Made by a program: the position numbers and the translations under genes. From contig JAITYX010000002.1 in NCBI GenBank assembly GCA_021018815.1, positions 7,161,001-7,225,000 on the forward strand: 64,000 nucleotides of DNA. Direction: 5' to 3'. Below the pieces are notes generated by a model. The model ran no database searches. It was not told the DNA's origin and was given only the letters and a program-made list of their open reading frames with translations. This stretch comes from Talinum fruticosum. Lineage: Eukaryota; Streptophyta; Magnoliopsida; Caryophyllales; Talinaceae. Position 1 is the stretch's first letter, and every line of letters starts with the position of its first letter. Below are positions 1 through 10,759 of this stretch, piece after piece.

Positions 1-1
1 T

Positions 2-319
2 GTCAAAGATGAAAACATGGATTTCAGCAGATTTGGATCTGGGGTGGTCTATGATCTGATCTATGCCAGTGCTGTTTTCCTCCACATGCCTGATAAGCTT
101 GTTTGGGTCGGGTTGGAGCGGTTAGTGGATAAACTAAAGCCATTTGACGGACAAATATTTGTGTCCCACAACATAAAGTTCTGTTCTCGGTTGGGCGGAG
201 ATGAGTGTACAAAGAGGCTTGCAAGCCTAGGGCTCGAGTACATGGGAAAGCATACACATGACAGTCTGCTCTTCAATCACTATGAAATTTGGTTCGAGTT
301 TAGACGAACAAAAGCTTAG
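2..319 (+). CDS. SAM-dependent methyltransferase, C-terminal part
   Basis: This is the 3' end of a gene that starts left of the window. The frame is open from base 2, and the stop TAG is at 317-319. The roughly 105 residues read like the C-terminal half of a plant class I SAM-dependent methyltransferase. A strand with DLIYAS and VFLHMP resembles motif-IV regions, and a VDKLKPFDGQIFVSHN strand follows the helix. The segment ends with the pattern LGLEYMGKHTHDSLLFNHYEIW seen in plant proteins annotated only as methyltransferase superfamily. The SAM-binding GxGxG motif would lie upstream, outside the window, so the substrate cannot be named. An internal ATG at 17 is probably not the start, because the frame is open before it. 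The 3' untranslated region probably extends to about 750-800. Confidence 0.6.
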   Translation, partial: VKDENMDFSRFGSGVVYDLIYASAVFLHMPDKLVWVGLERLVDKLKPFDGQIFVSHNIKFCSRLGGDECTKRLASLGLEYMGKHTHDSLLFNHYEIWFEFRRTKA

Positions 320-2009
320 GCATAGGAAAGGCACACGTTGTACCCTTTAGAGTCTGATCCAAAGGGTAACGGTGGTATTCCTAATTCTAATTTCACCCAT
401 GGGTTATCAGTGCCTTTGTATCATATTAATCCAGAAGTTTCGAGAGATAAGAGACCAATTATTAATGTAGAGTGATACACACGCGGAAAAAGGGCCTCTG
501 GGACTGTGATTTTGTGACTTCACTTTTTGATGTAAAACCAAGAACCTATATGTGTGTTGTATCTTTGAGAAGATCGATATTGTAAGTTGGCTGTAGATAT
601 CAGACATGATGCAGAGGCAGGGGACTAAAATTCCATAGGAACTGTGGAACATTTGTTGGAAACATACTGAAGATTCTGGGCACTCGGTTGAAGTTTGTTC
701 TTTTGGCTCATCGTTCATTATGTGTAATTCATTGTAGATTGAATGAAATCAATTATTGTATTGGAAGTCCGATTCCATCAATTGGAATTTTTTTCTGACT
801 ATGTTCGTGAGTCTTCTCGAGAGCTAAGATAATAGAACTCTTTAATCTCTCTTGAAAGCTCAAAAAGTCTTGCTGTCTTTATGTTTCATAAGTGTACGTT
901 TTAATATGGTTACATTTCCACTTGCGAATCATGATATGATGAGCAGCTCTGCTTGGAATCTTTGTCTGGTTCTCTGGTGTGGTTGCTGCTGAAAATTATT
1001 GCAGGATAACCATCTTGCTACACAAATTATATCATGGTCGGGGTGTCTATCTCTGGGTTATCATTTATAGTATTTTCTTTTACTTTTTTAAAATCTACCT
1101 TCTATTTTTATGGTTTTCTTTTTTTTAAAACACTAAATTCTCTTCTCCATTGGATTTATATTTTCGAACTACCTTACATTTTTATGGTTTCGTTTTTTTG
1201 AAAACACTAAATTCTCTTCTCTAAGATGCGCCATATCATTGGATTTATATTTCCGAACATATGGGATGTAATGTATGGTATAAGTGTTGATCTTGCTACA
1301 TGGCTAAGAGTTTATCACTTTGATAGTTTGATGTGCCATGTATTTTATGGGAACTCTAGTCAATTACACCCTCTTTCTTTCAGTGTCTAGTCTTGTACAG
1401 ACCGTTGGTACAAGTATATGAGATTCTCAAAGACCTTGGACTATGTTAAGATCACCTACTTTCCTTCAAGAAATAGTCTTTCAGCGATAACCTCTTGCTT
1501 ATTATAAGGTTTGTGTACTTTAGTAAGGATGCAACAATGTATCAATTGATGTAAGTGTTTGTGCGGGTGAAACAATTGGGCATTTATGTCTAAGTCTCGT
1601 CAAGACTTGTCCTGCTTTCCCTTTGCCCTTTTGTGCATACTTGTTGGACCTCGTATAGAAAATTACAATACCTACAAACAAAAGTTATATACTATAATCT
1701 AAAAGGAATAAGATTATACTTTCAAGTTAGTGACCAAGAAAATTAAAAAACAAATCATTATTTTTTTGTATAATTTTTCAAAACACCATCTTTAAATGTC
1801 CAACCAAAATAAAACATGTGACCTGTGACTAGTAGTCCATGATATAGCTTTGAATAGCCTAGCAGGGTTTCATTTTCTGTTTCAATATTTGTTTTCCAGA
1901 CTCCAAAATATGCAAAGCGATGCCGTTTTAAAAGCATAGTACTCATGAGGAAAAACCTCAGTGAGCTAAAACCCTAAGCCACTGGAGCAAGACCGTAAAA
2001 AATCCTGAA
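320..2009. other. Intergenic region: 3' UTR of methyltransferase, then AT-rich spacer
   Basis: No gene is seen. The first 400-450 bases are probably the 3' untranslated region of the methyltransferase. The rest is AT-rich spacer with one local duplication at 1105-1258. The last part, before 2010, would hold the promoter of the SEC-C gene. I could not pick out a convincing TATA box. Confidence 0.5.
1105..1258. repeat. Imperfect tandem duplication, two units of about 70-80 bp
   Basis: The block TTTTTATGGTTT..., followed by AAAACACTAAATTCTCTTCT and then ATTGGATTTATATTT, occurs twice, at about 1105-1170 and 1178-1258. The second unit carries an insertion (AAGATGCGCCATAT). It is a local duplication in spacer DNA with no visible function. 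Confidence 0.7.
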
Positions 2010-5000
2010 ATGGCTCAGAGAATTCTGGGTAACATTCGCAGAAGCAGTGCAATCTTTGCGAACTATCCACTCTATCATCACCCTCACAGCCCTCAATTCC
2101 CATTACAGTTCCGCTCGATTCATGCCACGTCCTATCTCCAGTTCTCATGGATGGACACGATTAAAGGGGTCTTTACGGGCAAGAAGTCCTCCCTGGCTCA
2201 GAATCTGCTGAATCTACCGAAGAATCTTTCACTCTCCTTCGTGAGTTCCTCTTACTCTCAAAACTGGAAGTGGGTTTTAACATTCTTCTTCACATGTCAA
2301 GAAAGTGATTTTTTTCCTAATTAGTTTGGAATTTGCCAGTGTGATTTTTTGGGCGATTGGCGACATTGAGGAAGATTATTTTGACCTTTTGGGATTTCAG
2401 ATTTTTTTATATCCTGAACAACTTTTTGATTATTAATGCAATGTTCACAGCTGAATAAGCTAATATACATTGGAAAAGAGGCATTTATGATATTATGTCA
2501 TTTGTCTGTTTTTAACTTGAAGATTTTTTATCTCTCTACGATCAGTGGACTAGGAAATAGGGGTATTATTTAATTATATGCTGTGCTATATTCTTTGGAA
2601 TAATCTGGGCAACTTATGGGAGTTGTGATCCTAAAGGTTTTGCGGATGAGTTGGGTAAGGCGAGGAAGGTGGGAGCTTTAAAGCAGTATGTAGTTGGTCG
2701 AAGCAGTGAAACCACATTTGCTGAAGCTTTTGGGAAGCAGGAAGCTATACTTCGATATCTTGGTGCCTTTGATCCGAATGGAGAGGTGGGTTGGCTGAAA
2801 TGGGCAATTGATCAGAAGTTTATATTGCAGTGTTAGCCATGCATTTTCCTTATGATTATTCATGTTCTACTCTTTGAGCTATGAATGATTTACGTGATTC
2901 AATTGAACTTTGACTAGAGCATTTGAACTTTCTAATTGGATTGTCACTAATGTCACTATCTGAGAATCTTGTGCCCTTTGCTTTTGAGGTGAGGTTTATA
3001 TGTCATCCTATTGTTTAAATGGAGGCCTTAGACTTATTGAACATGCTGTACTTGTTCCTATGATCTCCACCAATTTTCACTCTTCTGATTGGTGCTTTTG
3101 ATGGATTCTTTTATTATCCCTACTTCATGTTGAAGTGCACTGGTTATTGTTGTTTGGTTTGCTTTTTTAAAACTTCTTGTTTGGAAGTTTCCTGACACTT
3201 TCATAGTGGGGCTAAATTGGGCCCTGAGGTATATGATACAACACTCACAATATATAGTTGATCCTAGGAAAGGACTCAAAAAGTTGTCTTCAAGGCTTAG
3301 TTAGGGATGAATTATGAAGCTCAAATATTGATTGACATCTGAGAGAACGTCTAGGTGCAGCTTGGTGAGTGTCGGAGATTTTTGAGCATATTGCTGCTGA
3401 TTCCGTATGGGTTATCTTGCATATTTATTAAGTCATTGCTTCAGATGGAGAGATTCATACTCATTAGAGAACCTTCAACTCAAGTTTAAGGTGAATTCAA
3501 GGCAGAACCATCAGAATCTTGAATCAAAGCTTATAGCTTATGGTGTAAGGGTATCTAGGTGGAAATCCTTATAAGCCTTTGGGTTTAAGCCTTTAATGTA
3601 CTAAATTAAAACTAGTTCAAGAGGTTTCCTCTGCTGGGCTTAACAAAAGGAAACACTTGATTACTGTTAATTTTGAGTTTTATCTTCGGGGCTTTGGGTG
3701 TTTTACTATTTTGAAGAGTTGCACCTAGGTGCTAAGGCCCAAAGTGCTCAAAGCTTGATGCCTTTATGCTTCAGACCATAATTTGACTTCAGGTTTAAAA
3801 GGGAGGAGGAGGACGAGGTGAATGTGCAAGGAAAGAAATACAAAGAGAAACTTTAGACGAGTTGTCCCTTCCACCATTGGTTTCTTTCCTTATTTTAATC
3901 TGCAAAAACTACCTCCAAGTTTGAGGTCCAATACAACCTGAACCTGACCAAATAGAACAAGTTATACCATATGTTTCGGAAATGGCATCTAGAAATTTTG
4001 TTAAGAGATACCAAAGAGTTCTTTTTTTTTTTGTTTATTTGGGAAACGAAAAATTCGTAGCTTTTCATTTCACCATCAAGCTCTAATACAGAGCATAGTT
4101 ACATTTCTGCGACATATTTCATTTTGGTATCCACATAAGTATACAGACCAAGCTCTGACATAGACCAAAGAAGTTACGTGGGAAGAACAATGTTCTCTGG
4201 ATGTTTGAAGAAACATTTGGGTTATGCTTGAGAAAAGTTGGAGCTGAGACTTGCCAGTCTTTTGAACCCAAGACAACCCTGAGAACTAAAGTCATACCCT
4301 ACTCTGATCAAGATAGATTTGCCAGAAATGTCCATGTAACATTGAAGGGTTTTGGGACTGATACGATATTCACCAATCCAGGCCCGTAAATGAGATTGCA
4401 TTGACCCTAGTGCGCAGCTGAAGGATTTCATATGCTGCGGGACTTGTTATTTAACCTACATCTGGAGGGGTCGCTGAATCTGGTCACAGTTCACAGGATT
4501 TAAGGATGGTGGTGGGGGCATTTGTGGTCGCGTTTAAAATAATTGGGGTCGAGAGCCTGAGCCTCCGAGCAATTGTACCCACAGCTATAACCTCACACGA
4601 CGTGATTGACTCACTTTTAGGCTTTGCATTGCACTCTTGCTGTTTGGGGTTGTTATGTCAATTATTTTGCTTGTTTGCCGTTACTTTACCTAGACACTTC
4701 TTGATGGCTAAAATCCAAGTCTAAGTCCATACGTGAAATCTGATCTAAGCAGGGTGGATGTATATAGTAACCTTATCTTTGGCTAGAGAGGCTGTTTCCA
4801 AATGATTGTATATTAGAAACCTTCTGACTGCCTACAAAAAAGAAAGAAGAGAGTAGAAAATAGTTTTGTACAACCCCCCTGGCCGCCAAAAAAAAAAAAC
4901 AAAGAAAGAAAAATGCCAACAAAGTGACTTATTCAGCTGTTCGGAAGGTGGACATGTATGTCCTTTTAATATTTTTCTATTATTAAAGATTGATATTGAG

Positions 5001-6813
5001 CACTCAATGTCAAATTTTACACCTGAGAGAAAAATAAATTTGCTATTTTGCTGTATGGGCAGCTGCAATTGTTTGCATTATTATCTTCACTACACATGGA
5101 AAATAGTACTCATTTTGCAGAGTTATGTTTTGATTGCGACAATTGCTATTTTGATTAATTGCTTGTAGAATCTTCAAAACAGTCAAAAACAAGAAGCTGC
5201 AAAGCATTGCAATTGCACACTGGCTGATGTTGAGAATACTTTGGCAAAATTTGTCTGGGCTAAAGAAGCACAGAAGAAATTACAGAAGTTAAAGGAAGAA
5301 GGAAAACCACTGCCAACGAGCATGGCCGAGGTAGCATTTTCTTTACGTAGTTCCCTCTTTTTCTATCTTTTTTCTTTTTGCCCAATTTTTTATTCAAAAC
5401 AGTCATTGCTTTCATCAACATGGCCTTTGGCATAGATTATGGAACAGTCTAGTTGCAATGAGATCTATCACGTTCCACCATTTCTTGCATTTGTAACTAC
5501 TGGTAGCTGTTGTAATGTTAAAACTTTAACCTTGTTTCTATCCTTTCACTTTATTTCTTGATGCTACTTTTCTTTTAAGTCCAATCAAACCATTGGACTT
5601 GGACCTTTTTTTTTTATATTATAATAATTATTTGGCGCCAATTTTTTTTCAGGTCCAGAAACTGATGGGATCTACACCTCTGGATCTTGCTAGGTCCAAT
5701 ATGGCAAAAAGTGGTCAGATTAGTAGAAATGCGTTTTGCCCCTGTGGTTCCAAAAAGAGATACAAAAGGTACTATTTTATAGTGGACTTTATTCTCTGTC
5801 GAAACTTTGATTATTTTCCTGTTGGTGTGCAATATTGGCTGCATGGCTTGTTCAGTCTCCAAATATGTATTTTCATCATAGACTCATTATAGTCGAATGT
5901 GGAAATTTCCTACCAGATGATCACTGGGTTGTTCTTACACTGGCTGACCTTCTATTTTCCTGCCTATCATTGTTGTGCCAATGTAGCATTTTTGTGTATC
6001 CCCCCTCACCCCCAAAAGAAAAAAACCCACAAAAATAGCTGGCTTGAGTAAAGGAAAACTAAAAAGGTTTGCGTGGTACCTCTATCATGAAAATCCCTCT
6101 TGCTTGGAAAACTTGTCCGTTACCCCGAACAAAGGGTGAAGTTCTTGCAACATGTGCTTCTGTAAATTCAATTCACTCTGAAGTCTGTATCTAGAAATTC
6201 TTGAAGAACTCGTACAGCAGCAGACTTGCAATTTGACCTAGTAATGGGTTATTAGATCTGTGTGAATCATGTTAAAAGTCAAAATTTGGTGGCTTATTTT
6301 TGGCTAAATCAGGTAATCAGGTGTTGTTATATTTGCGAGACAGCTTAAGTGTCTGAGCTTTATGTACAGATTATTGTCTGATGGATCCATTCGTAGGCTC
6401 TTGATAGATTATGTTGTGAAACTTGTAGTGCGCCTTGAGTTAAAACATTTGGTTGAGTTAGTTCCTTGATGCGGTATCAAAGCTATTCTGAAGTTTATTG
6501 AAGAGCTCTCAAGTTGAAACTTGAAACTACACAGCCCCATATTGAAACAGCCGTTCATATTGAATTGTTGTGCAAGATGAGGGAATAGCTTGTCCTTCAT
6601 CCATTCATCTAGCCAAAAAGCATGTGTCAGGGGGCATATCGTATGGCATAAAACACTATTGAAACCTATCCTATACCTCCTACAATCGATTGAGACTTTT
6701 TGTTGAGTTGCTTCCTTGATGATTCTTTTATTTTGGCACTTGAATAAATTCATTACTAAATCAGGGTTCTTTTCAACTTGTTTTTGTGAAGGTGCTGCGG
6801 AAAAGATCAATGA
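2010..6813 (+). CDS. SEC-C motif protein, probably mitochondrial (five exons)
   Basis: Exons: 2010-2240, 2637-2785, 5169-5330, 5653-5768 and 6792-6813 (stop TGA), about 226 residues. The first 45 or so residues are rich in R, S, H and Q and lack acids, like a mitochondrial presequence. MDTIKGVFTGKK follows, then FADELGKARKVG, GRSSETTFAEAF and LRYLGAF. A helical region with LADVENTLAKF and KEEGKPLP comes next. The C-terminus is a SEC-C zinc-binding motif, CPCGSKKRYKRCC, with its last two cysteines encoded by the tiny fifth exon. SEC-C motifs bind zinc and often mediate protein or ribosome contacts. The exact role here is unknown to me. Exon 1 lacks one base: CCC at 2191-2193 must be CCCC to join GVFTGKK to the family-like SFTLLRFADEL and to match the phase of exon 2. 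Introns 2 (2.4 kb) and 4 (1.0 kb) hold no recognisable gene. Confidence 0.75.
2191..2193 (+). other. Probable one-base gap in SEC-C exon 1 (CCC for CCCC)
   Basis: Read as given, exon 1 continues into LAQNLLNLPKNLSLSF, and its donor phase does not fit exon 2. Adding one C gives SSPGSESAESTEESFTLLR, ends exon 1 in phase 1, and joins exon 2 as RFADEL. The splice donor (GTGAG at 2241) is unaffected. Confidence 0.75.
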
Positions 6814-7422
6814 AAGGCGTGCACAAAGAGGGAAATGTTTGAAATTGCCTCATTCATCAATTTATAGCATAGTGCCGAGCGGCCCAAGGCAGTAGTTAGT
6901 TCAATGTCATATCTCATAGTCGCCTTGTTACTTCTGCTGGCGACTGCACTTGAGCCTACCTACTGGGCAATTGTACGGTTTATTTTGAAAAAATAAGGTC
7001 CAATTTTGTACTTCATTTGGTGGATAGAGATGCATTTTTGTCCTTGCGAATTCGAAATTTGTACTAGTAATTTTGACTCCAGTGGCACTGGCGAATACAA
7101 TCCTGTTTTAGTTTTGGGGTTTCAACTTTCAAGTTTTACATATTTTCTTGCGTTCACCATAGGATTTAAAATATATTCGCAACCAATACTTGTATTATTA
7201 TGTTCTTCCTTGCCCTTAAGGAACATTGTATTTGAAGCTGTTCAAATAATTTCTTTTAAAATTATTAAAGTCTCTTGTTATTTGTCGTCGACCACAAAGT
7301 TTCAACTAATCACATATTAAACACATGATTCAAGTCAACTGAGCTTTTCTTTTTTGACTGCTTCTGCCTATTGCTAATCCAGTTATAGCATCTGAATTAT
7401 TCTTCCAGTGAATAACCAATCA
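6814..7422. other. Spacer between SEC-C gene and GNAT gene
   Basis: This stretch holds the 3' UTR of the SEC-C gene and the promoter and 5' UTR of the acetyltransferase. A pyrimidine stretch ending TTCCAG at 7403-7408 could be the acceptor of a 5' UTR intron. No protein or RNA gene is seen. Confidence 0.4.
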
Positions 7423-7959
7423 ATGGAGTTACACATAAACCCATCAGGAATAACCATCAGGCCCTTTAGAATCACAGATGATGATTTCAGTTCATGGGCA
7501 GGAGATGATCAGGTGACCAGACATCTCAGGTGGTCAACCATCACTTCCAGAGAAGAAGCCTTGAATTTTATACAGAATGTGTGCATCCCCCATCCTTGGA
7601 GGAGGTCCATATGCATCGAGGACCGTTCGATCGGGTTCATTTCGATCTTTCGTGAATCGGGTGATGACCGGCACCGGGCCTACCTGGGCTATGCTGTGTC
7701 TAGGGAGTACTGGAGCAGAGGGGTAGCTACAATAGCTGTGAAATTGGCTGTTAATCAGGTTTTTAAGGATTACCCTGACTTGGTCAGGCTCCAAGGTTTT
7801 GTTGAGGTGGAGAATAAGGCTTCTCAAAGGGTGTTGGATAAGTGTTGGTTTGTCAAGGAGGGGTTGTTGAGGAAATACAGCCATGTCATGGGTCAGAGAA
7901 AGGATGTGTTTGTTTATAGTCTTCTATCAGCTGACTATCAATTGATTAATCAATTGTAG
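7423..7959 (+). CDS. GNAT-family N-acetyltransferase, RimJ/RimL-like
   Basis: This is a single exon of 178 residues. The ATG at 7423 is chosen over the in-frame GTG at 7408 because it gives the usual short N-terminus before ITIRPFRITDDD. The fold is the acyl-CoA N-acyltransferase domain over nearly the whole length. SSWAGDDQVTRHLRW and IPHPWRRSICI are typical of a plant-specific clade. The acetyl-CoA binding segment includes LGYAVSREYWSRGVAT (an R-G-x-A version of the Q/RxxGxG/A loop). VEVENKASQRVLDK is the C-terminal helix conserved in RimJ/RimL enzymes. It should transfer acetyl from acetyl-CoA to an amine, either a protein N-terminus or a small molecule; the substrate is unknown. One oddity is CWF where the family normally has AGF or LGF just after that helix (about residue 145). 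Close plant relatives are short, intronless, cytosolic or nuclear proteins. Confidence 0.88.
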   Translation: MELHINPSGITIRPFRITDDDFSSWAGDDQVTRHLRWSTITSREEALNFIQNVCIPHPWRRSICIEDRSIGFISIFRESGDDRHRAYLGYAVSREYWSRGVATIAVKLAVNQVFKDYPDLVRLQGFVEVENKASQRVLDKCWFVKEGLLRKYSHVMGQRKDVFVYSLLSADYQLINQL

Positions 7960-8292
7960 CTGCAGAACGCTTACAGTCTCTTGGAATCAGTCTCTCTCCT
8001 CACACGGGTACTTGTAGGATAAGTCTACCTACATTTGGATCTTCCCGGACCGTGCAAAAGCAGTACACTGGAACTGTTAGTTGCTTAATGCATACATTGT
8101 TCCAGCGGTCATCACTGTTGGTTGGTTCATTTTTTTCTTTATCTGTTTTATGCTTTTGATATAAAAAGATGACGTGCAATAATACTAATTGTTATTAAGA
8201 AATAGATTGTCAAAAAAACCTGCTTATTTACCAAAACTAGCTAACTAGCCAGTTAGTACCAGTTTATTACTTCAGCAACAATATCTTTAAAC
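7960..8292. other. Tail-to-tail spacer between GNAT (+) and GLOX (-)
   Basis: These two genes converge here. The stretch is their 3' untranslated DNA, and I see nothing else in it. Confidence 0.5.
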
Positions 8293-9959
8293 CTACTGAA
8301 TCCTCACCCACAAACCAGAACTAGGTATCCCAGCATGCACCACAAATAACAAGTAATGCCCAGGAGGTGCAATATGAGCTGTTGATGGCCCTATTAATCC
8401 AACATTATACATCCCTAAGGAAACTTGATTAACCCTTGCCACCTTCAAAATCACCATTCTTTGGTTCATAGCCAGAGAGTGTGTTGTAAATGATGGCGCG
8501 ATAATGTTTACTGACAAAGGGTCAGTACTCTCGACTTGGTAATTTTGAACGCTGAAAGTCACGGAAAATGGCAACCCGTAACCAACTAGTTGATCACCAT
8601 AAATGATGATTGGTTTTATGGGTGCGTATGTGCTTGACAAATAAGGTGGGGAATAGGCCTCGAGACTTAGCTCGGTGGGGAATTCCACATTGGTGAAGTT
8701 GTAGTAGATATGGGGGTTGCTTCCCCCACTAGAACGCGCCCATCAGGCAATAAAACTGCCGCAGAGTGGTACATTCGCGGCCTTATGGATGGGCTCACGA
8801 CATAGAATCTCTCGTTTTCTTCATTACCTGGTCGATAAATCACTGGATTGGTTACGGGACTTTCTGCATTTTCCCACCCTGCAGTGCCCAACTCTGCACC
8901 ATTAACAATGAGAACATCACCATTTGGAAGTAGCAACATGTCCCCCATGACACGGGCTCTTGGCATGTACTCCATTTGCCAAGTAGGGTTTGAATCTGTG
9001 ACCTTAAGGCGCCCACAAGTGCAACTTGCACGTACGAATACCCTATCTCTCGTTGCTCGTATGAATGCCCCATGTTGTGAGCCGCCACATATCAAGACTT
9101 CAGCTTCAATGGGTTGATTCTCATCTATAGGCAAAAGTACAGAAGAGCCTGAGCTAGGATAGTTTCTTGGATCCCCACCTGTGATAGAAGGAAACACTTT
9201 AACTATACTATTCCTAGTGTAATCTAATGATATAGCGCGATTGTTGGCAAAAATGAATAGGTTTCCATCTGGTAGCAAGTGTACAAAGGGATACAAGTTA
9301 TTTTCTTCATCGTCTCTAGTCTCCTCAAGGAAATTGAGCCAAAATGTAGTAGGAACACTTCTTGGATAGAACTCATAGGTGTATACTCTTCTACCACCTA
9401 TTATGATTACGCGGCCATCCGATAAAATCTGATTAGTTGCATACCATCGACGTTCTGATAAATAACTGGCATACTCCACCCAATCACAATTAGCGGTAGC
9501 GTCACATGGACTAAATGTACGTACTGCATGATCACCATCGTTATATCCACCGGTTTGGACTAGCGTTCCATCAGTTAGGACAGAGCCTGAGGAGCACCAA
9601 GTGTCAGTCTCAATCATCAATGCACGAAAAGAGTTGGTGGTGACATCATACAATATCGAGTGGGCGGTGCAGTCAATCTGAAGGGCAGAGTCGGAGCTGT
9701 CATGGCGGCAACGACCACCGGGAAGGGAGAGGTTAGAGGGGCCAAAATCAGTTCTATCAAACATTATGACCTTATTATTGTGCAAAAGCTGCATATGCAT
9801 GGCTGATATGCCGACGTTCTCATGTAAGAGTTGCCACTCACCTAGGCCTTGCTCTTGAGAGTTTGGCGGTGGCAAGCTCGGCGGCTGGCATTTTACAGGA
9901 GAGAGAAAGATGGTAGAGAAAGACAGGAGAAGAAAGAAGGTGAGCATATTGATGGGCAT
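8293..9959 (-). CDS. GLOX-like: Glyoxal oxidase-like (aldehyde oxidase, galactose-oxidase fold), secreted
   Basis: This is an intronless gene of about 555 residues once one missing base is allowed. Residues 1-24 form a signal peptide (MPINMLTFFLLL... VKC), so the product goes to the cell wall or apoplast. The glyoxal oxidase N-terminal beta-propeller follows, then the C-terminal early-set domain (DUF1929). Copper-radical residues are visible by comparison with galactose oxidase: Cys122 in WCSSG and Tyr173 in RWYATN would form the thioether cofactor, with Tyr397-His398 in MYHSAA and the late His in THSLAMNQR as further ligands. The enzyme oxidises aldehydes to acids and produces H2O2. Plant members are linked to pollen, wall and defence roles. 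The frame breaks at a C5 run (8723-8727): one more base turns VGEATPIS into the family's VGGSNPHIYYNFTNVEFP and rejoins the second half. All catalytic residues survive, so a sequence error is likelier than a pseudogene. Confidence 0.87.
8723..8727 (-). other. Probable one-base gap in the GLOX gene (C5 for C6)
   Basis: This is the frame break between the N-terminal 411-residue frame and the C-terminal frame. With six instead of five bases in the run, the reading is DGRVLVGGSNPHIYYNFTN, the usual family motif. Confidence 0.85.
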
Positions 9960-10759
9960 TGATTACCAGTTGAAAGTTAAGGGAATGTTTGTTTGGAAGG
10001 CTTTGGTTGAAGTTGCTGGTGGGAGTAAGTTGGTGTCTTGGTGGTGAAGTAGAAATGTAGAAGTTAAGAGAATGAACAAAATGTGATCTCTATTATAGAC
10101 CATTGCTTCATAAACATGGATTATTAAACCGATGGATCAGGCAGCATGCAAGGGATACAGGGAAAGATTGCACCCATAAAAACATGCTCATTTCAGGAAA
10201 TATAAGGGAAGAAACTAGGGGATTACTAATCTACAACCCATGGATTCTTTTTAAAAATTTTCCATTCATTTTTCCCTTTTTGTGTCGATAAAAATACTTT
10301 CAATATCTCTCAAAACTGTCTATCTTTCTGTCAAGAGTATGGAGGCGTACATATGAACTTTCTTCAACACTATCTTACAACAATCCACATATTACTCCCT
10401 GCCGTCTCCCCCCAAAAAAAAAAACCTTCTTTTTTACAAGACTACATAAAATAACCAAAGAACATATAAAAGGTGGGTTCATACACACAAATCCATGATA
10501 ACGAACAAGAATGAAGGGCAATTATACCGGAGGTAAAACAATATTATGCATTCCACATTTGTTAAACACAGCATAACTCCCATAATCAGACCTGAGAAGT
10601 ACACAATTGTAATAGTATGATGATTCAACTCTCAAGTGTGTATAGTAAGGCCTCAACACATTAACTAATTAATTAAGAGCTAAAAACAAGGTAACCAAAA
10701 CTGGAGCACAAAAATCAGTACATTACTACATAGAAATATAAGTCATTTGGGCTGACTGC
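9960..10759. other. Spacer: GLOX promoter and TSR2 3' end
   Basis: The left third is the promoter and 5' UTR of GLOX. The right part is 3' DNA of TSR2. It contains a C6A11 tract at 10408-10424. No gene is seen. Confidence 0.45.
10088..10099 (-). promoter_or_regulatory. Candidate TATA box of the GLOX gene
   Basis: The minus strand reads TCTATAATAGAG about 130 bases upstream of the GLOX start codon. It is the only TATA-like element near that start. Position and sequence are plausible, but there is no other support. Confidence 0.35.

Noticed and set aside
6409..6810. 133-codon open frame on the minus strand, antisense to the SEC-C gene's intron 4 and last exon
   Set aside because: It has no recognisable domain, and the plus strand here is explained by an intron with good splice sites. 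A trace of an old retroelement (GCGGTATCAAAGC near 6470 resembles a primer site) is possible but too weak to call.
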